From Rothia sp. (in: high G+C Gram-positive bacteria) (lineage in GTDB: Bacteria > Actinomycetota > Actinomycetes > Actinomycetales > Micrococcaceae): 64,000 bases of DNA. This document shows, one piece after another, positions 62,407 to 64,000 of this stretch. Positions within the stretch are counted from its first letter, which is position 1; each line of letters begins with the position of its first letter. A model generated the notes under the pieces. It saw only the letters and a list, made by a program, of their open reading frames with translations. It made no database searches and was not told where the DNA came from. The stretch is taken from NCBI GenBank assembly GCA_030524105.1, contig JAUNHE010000007.1, forward strand, positions 1 through 64,000. The letters run 5' to 3'. A program made the translations under genes and the position numbers.

Positions 62407-63912
62407 ATGAACAATAGCGAGCAAGGGCCCTCGGCCTCCCCCCATAAAAACCGGCCGACACAGGGACAAGAGGCAGCCTCTGCCCTAGAGCGGTCAGACT
62501 TTCTGCTGCTGGCTGTTATGGTGATTTCTGCCTTCATCCTTATTCTTAACGAGACCCTACTGGGCGTAGCCCTCCCCTCGCTGATTCAACATTTCCAGAT
62601 CAGCCCCGCAACAGCTCAGTGGTCCAGCGCCGGCTTTATGCTCACCATGGCCGTGGTTACCCCCGCTTCGGGCTTTATCATCTCCCGCTTTAGCGTCCGC
62701 ACCGTCTTTACCGCCGCCATGACAGTCTTCTCCCTAGGCTCTTTACTGGCCGGCTTAGCACCAGCCTTTGGGGTGTTAATGATAGGGCGGATTCTGCAGG
62801 CTTCGGGCACCGGCGTTATCATGCCGCTACTCATGACCACCATGATGCGCCTGGTTCCACCAGCCAAAATTGGCCGGGCTATGGGCCTCATTGGCATGGT
62901 TATCTCTGCCGCCCCAGCCCTAGGCCCAACAACCTCAGGGCTTATCCTAGGCATTGCCAGCTGGCACTGGCTCTTTCTATCCGTACTGCCCATTGGCCTT
63001 CTTGCCCTTATTATCGGCTCCTTTTTTGCCCCCACAACCCTCCCAGAAGGTGGCGCCAACCAAAAGCTGGACATCTACTCCGTCATTCTTTCCACCCTGG
63101 GCTTTGGCGGCCTGGTCATGGGCCTAAGCAGCTTAGGAGGCGGATCCGAGCACGGGGCAGGCTCCCTGCCCATCAGCCCCTGGCTAGTCATAGCACTGGC
63201 CGTGCTAGTTTTAGCGGTCTTCATGTGGCGGCAACTAAACCTGCAAAGACAAGACAGATCACCCTTCATGGACCTGCGCGTCTTTAAGTTCCGTCCCTTC
63301 ATTCTGACCGTGCTCATGAGCTCTGTTGCCATGGGGGTACTGCTAGGTTCCTCGGTGCTGCTACCCCTATACACTTCCAGGGTGCTAGGAATGGACGCCC
63401 TCCACACCGGCCTGATGCTCCTACCGGGCGGAATACTCTCTGCCCTGCTCAGCCCACTAGTAGGTAACCTTTCAGACCGGCTAGGCCCCCGAGCCCTAGT
63501 GATCCCAGGCGCCCTGGCTTTCTCTGGATCTATCTGGCTCATGACCTTCTTTGGCCAAGAAACCTCCCCAACCTACATCGTCCTCACCTACCTACTACTG
63601 AGCACCTCCGTGCCCTTCCTCAACACACCTATGATGGGGCTAGGCTTAGGGTCACTGCCCAAACACCTCTACTCCTACGGCTCCTCCGCCCTTACCACTA
63701 TCCAGCAGGTAGCCTCGGCCGCGGCAACGGCGGTTTTTGTTGCCCTCATGGCTATTGGCTCAGCAGCCTCTGGCCAGCAAGGCCCACCAGCCCAGGCCGC
63801 CGGTGTACACCTGGCTCTACTGCTAGCGGCCTTTCTTTCCTTAGGGGCAGTACTTCTAGCCTTCATTTTACCCAAAAGTAAAAAACTGCTAACAGAAGCT
63901 TCCAGCGGGTAA
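62407..63912 (+). CDS. MFS multidrug exporter, DHA2/EmrB-LmrB type
   Basis: 501 aa, about fourteen membrane helices after a polar N-terminus. LNETLLGVALPSL, motif A in its degenerate form SGFIISRFSVRTV, and antiporter motif C APALGPTTSGLIL are visible. It belongs to the EmrB/LmrB branch; the drug spectrum is unknown. GGGAG lies 14 bases upstream and TATATAAA further left may be its -10. Synonymous codons favour C strongly, unlike the G/T-rich pump at 58084, so the two MFS genes are not recent duplicates. Confidence 0.9.
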   Translation: MNNSEQGPSASPHKNRPTQGQEAASALERSDFLLLAVMVISAFILILNETLLGVALPSLIQHFQISPATAQWSSAGFMLTMAVVTPASGFIISRFSVRTVFTAAMTVFSLGSLLAGLAPAFGVLMIGRILQASGTGVIMPLLMTTMMRLVPPAKIGRAMGLIGMVISAAPALGPTTSGLILGIASWHWLFLSVLPIGLLALIIGSFFAPTTLPEGGANQKLDIYSVILSTLGFGGLVMGLSSLGGGSEHGAGSLPISPWLVIALAVLVLAVFMWRQLNLQRQDRSPFMDLRVFKFRPFILTVLMSSVAMGVLLGSSVLLPLYTSRVLGMDALHTGLMLLPGGILSALLSPLVGNLSDRLGPRALVIPGALAFSGSIWLMTFFGQETSPTYIVLTYLLLSTSVPFLNTPMMGLGLGSLPKHLYSYGSSALTTIQQVASAAATAVFVALMAIGSAASGQQGPPAQAAGVHLALLLAAFLSLGAVLLAFILPKSKKLLTEASSG

Positions 63913-64000
63913 CCTAGGAGGAACCCATCCTGACCTGGAGATTTGCTGAAAAGCTACTCTTATAGGTAAGGGGAGAATGGCTATTCTAAACTAATTGTTA
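63913..64000. other. terminal intergenic sequence
   Basis: No gene visible in the last 88 bases; an ATG near 63977 reaches a stop after five codons. Confidence 0.5.

Noticed and set aside
62616-63542. Two long minus-strand frames opposite the second MFS pump
   Set aside because: Antisense shadows, with no ribosome sites and implausible composition.
1-64000. CRISPR array, insertion sequence or prophage
   Set aside because: No regularly spaced repeats, transposase, integrase or phage structural genes were seen.

Overview
The window reads as a chromosomal segment from an actinobacterium of moderate GC content. The evidence is the block crgA - class E sortase - pabA-like amidotransferase - pknB - pknA - pbpA - rodA - pstP - fhaB - fhaA - tRNA-Leu(CAG), which is the conserved actinobacterial cell-wall and Ser/Thr-kinase cluster and has the same order in mycobacteria. 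Other actinobacterial markers are a GuaB1-type IMPDH-like protein, LysX (lysyl-phosphatidylglycerol synthase fused to lysyl-tRNA synthetase), an LAxTG surface protein and a WXG100/FtsK-SpoIIIE secretion locus. A Rothia-like member of the Micrococcales is my best guess, but that is inference; genus cannot be read from the sequence alone.

Layout. 0-3.2 kb: guaB1 and a divergent lysE/lysG exporter-regulator pair. 3.2-15.3 kb: the cell division and kinase cluster, with minus-strand genes from fhaA to pknB overlapping or abutting and so probably co-transcribed. 15.7-22.1 kb: a variable region behind tRNA-Leu. It holds a broken DMT transporter, a decayed alpha/beta hydrolase and an intact 720-aa hydrolase with a putative T7SS signal, plus three related small lipoproteins. 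22.1-28.1 kb: secreted enzymes (5'-nucleotidase, an LAxTG-anchored GH16, a GH25 lysozyme with LGFP-like repeats). 28.4-38.4 kb: a compact type VII-like secretion locus (WXG100 protein, RDD membrane protein, Pro/Glu-rich surface protein, 1451-aa EssC-like ATPase with FHA-like N-terminus, lipoproteins). 38.4-47.5 kb: AGCS symporter, membrane esterase, LysX and two tandem NhaA antiporters. 48.0-50.5 kb: MarR, DoxX and a lipoprotein polysaccharide deacetylase. 50.55-51.25 kb: a 0.7-kb gene-free stretch with six perfect DnaA boxes and an AT-rich block of helically phased TTCGA motifs. 51.3-64 kb: sodA, amino-acid permease plus aminotransferase, stress and redox genes, a TetR/MFS efflux pair, PepO and a second MFS pump.

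How it fits together. The kinase cluster and sortase serve cell-wall growth; the GH16 protein carries the LAxTG signal that class E sortases use. The hydrolase of the variable region begins with the short motif seen on actinobacterial T7SS-dependent proteins, and a type VII-like export ATPase lies about 11 kb away. The hydrolase and its flanking lipoproteins are therefore a plausible secreted effector with membrane-attached partner or immunity proteins; this is inference. The two items I consider most worth following are this hydrolase/lipoprotein module and the DnaA-box cluster, which has no dnaA or dnaN beside it in this window.
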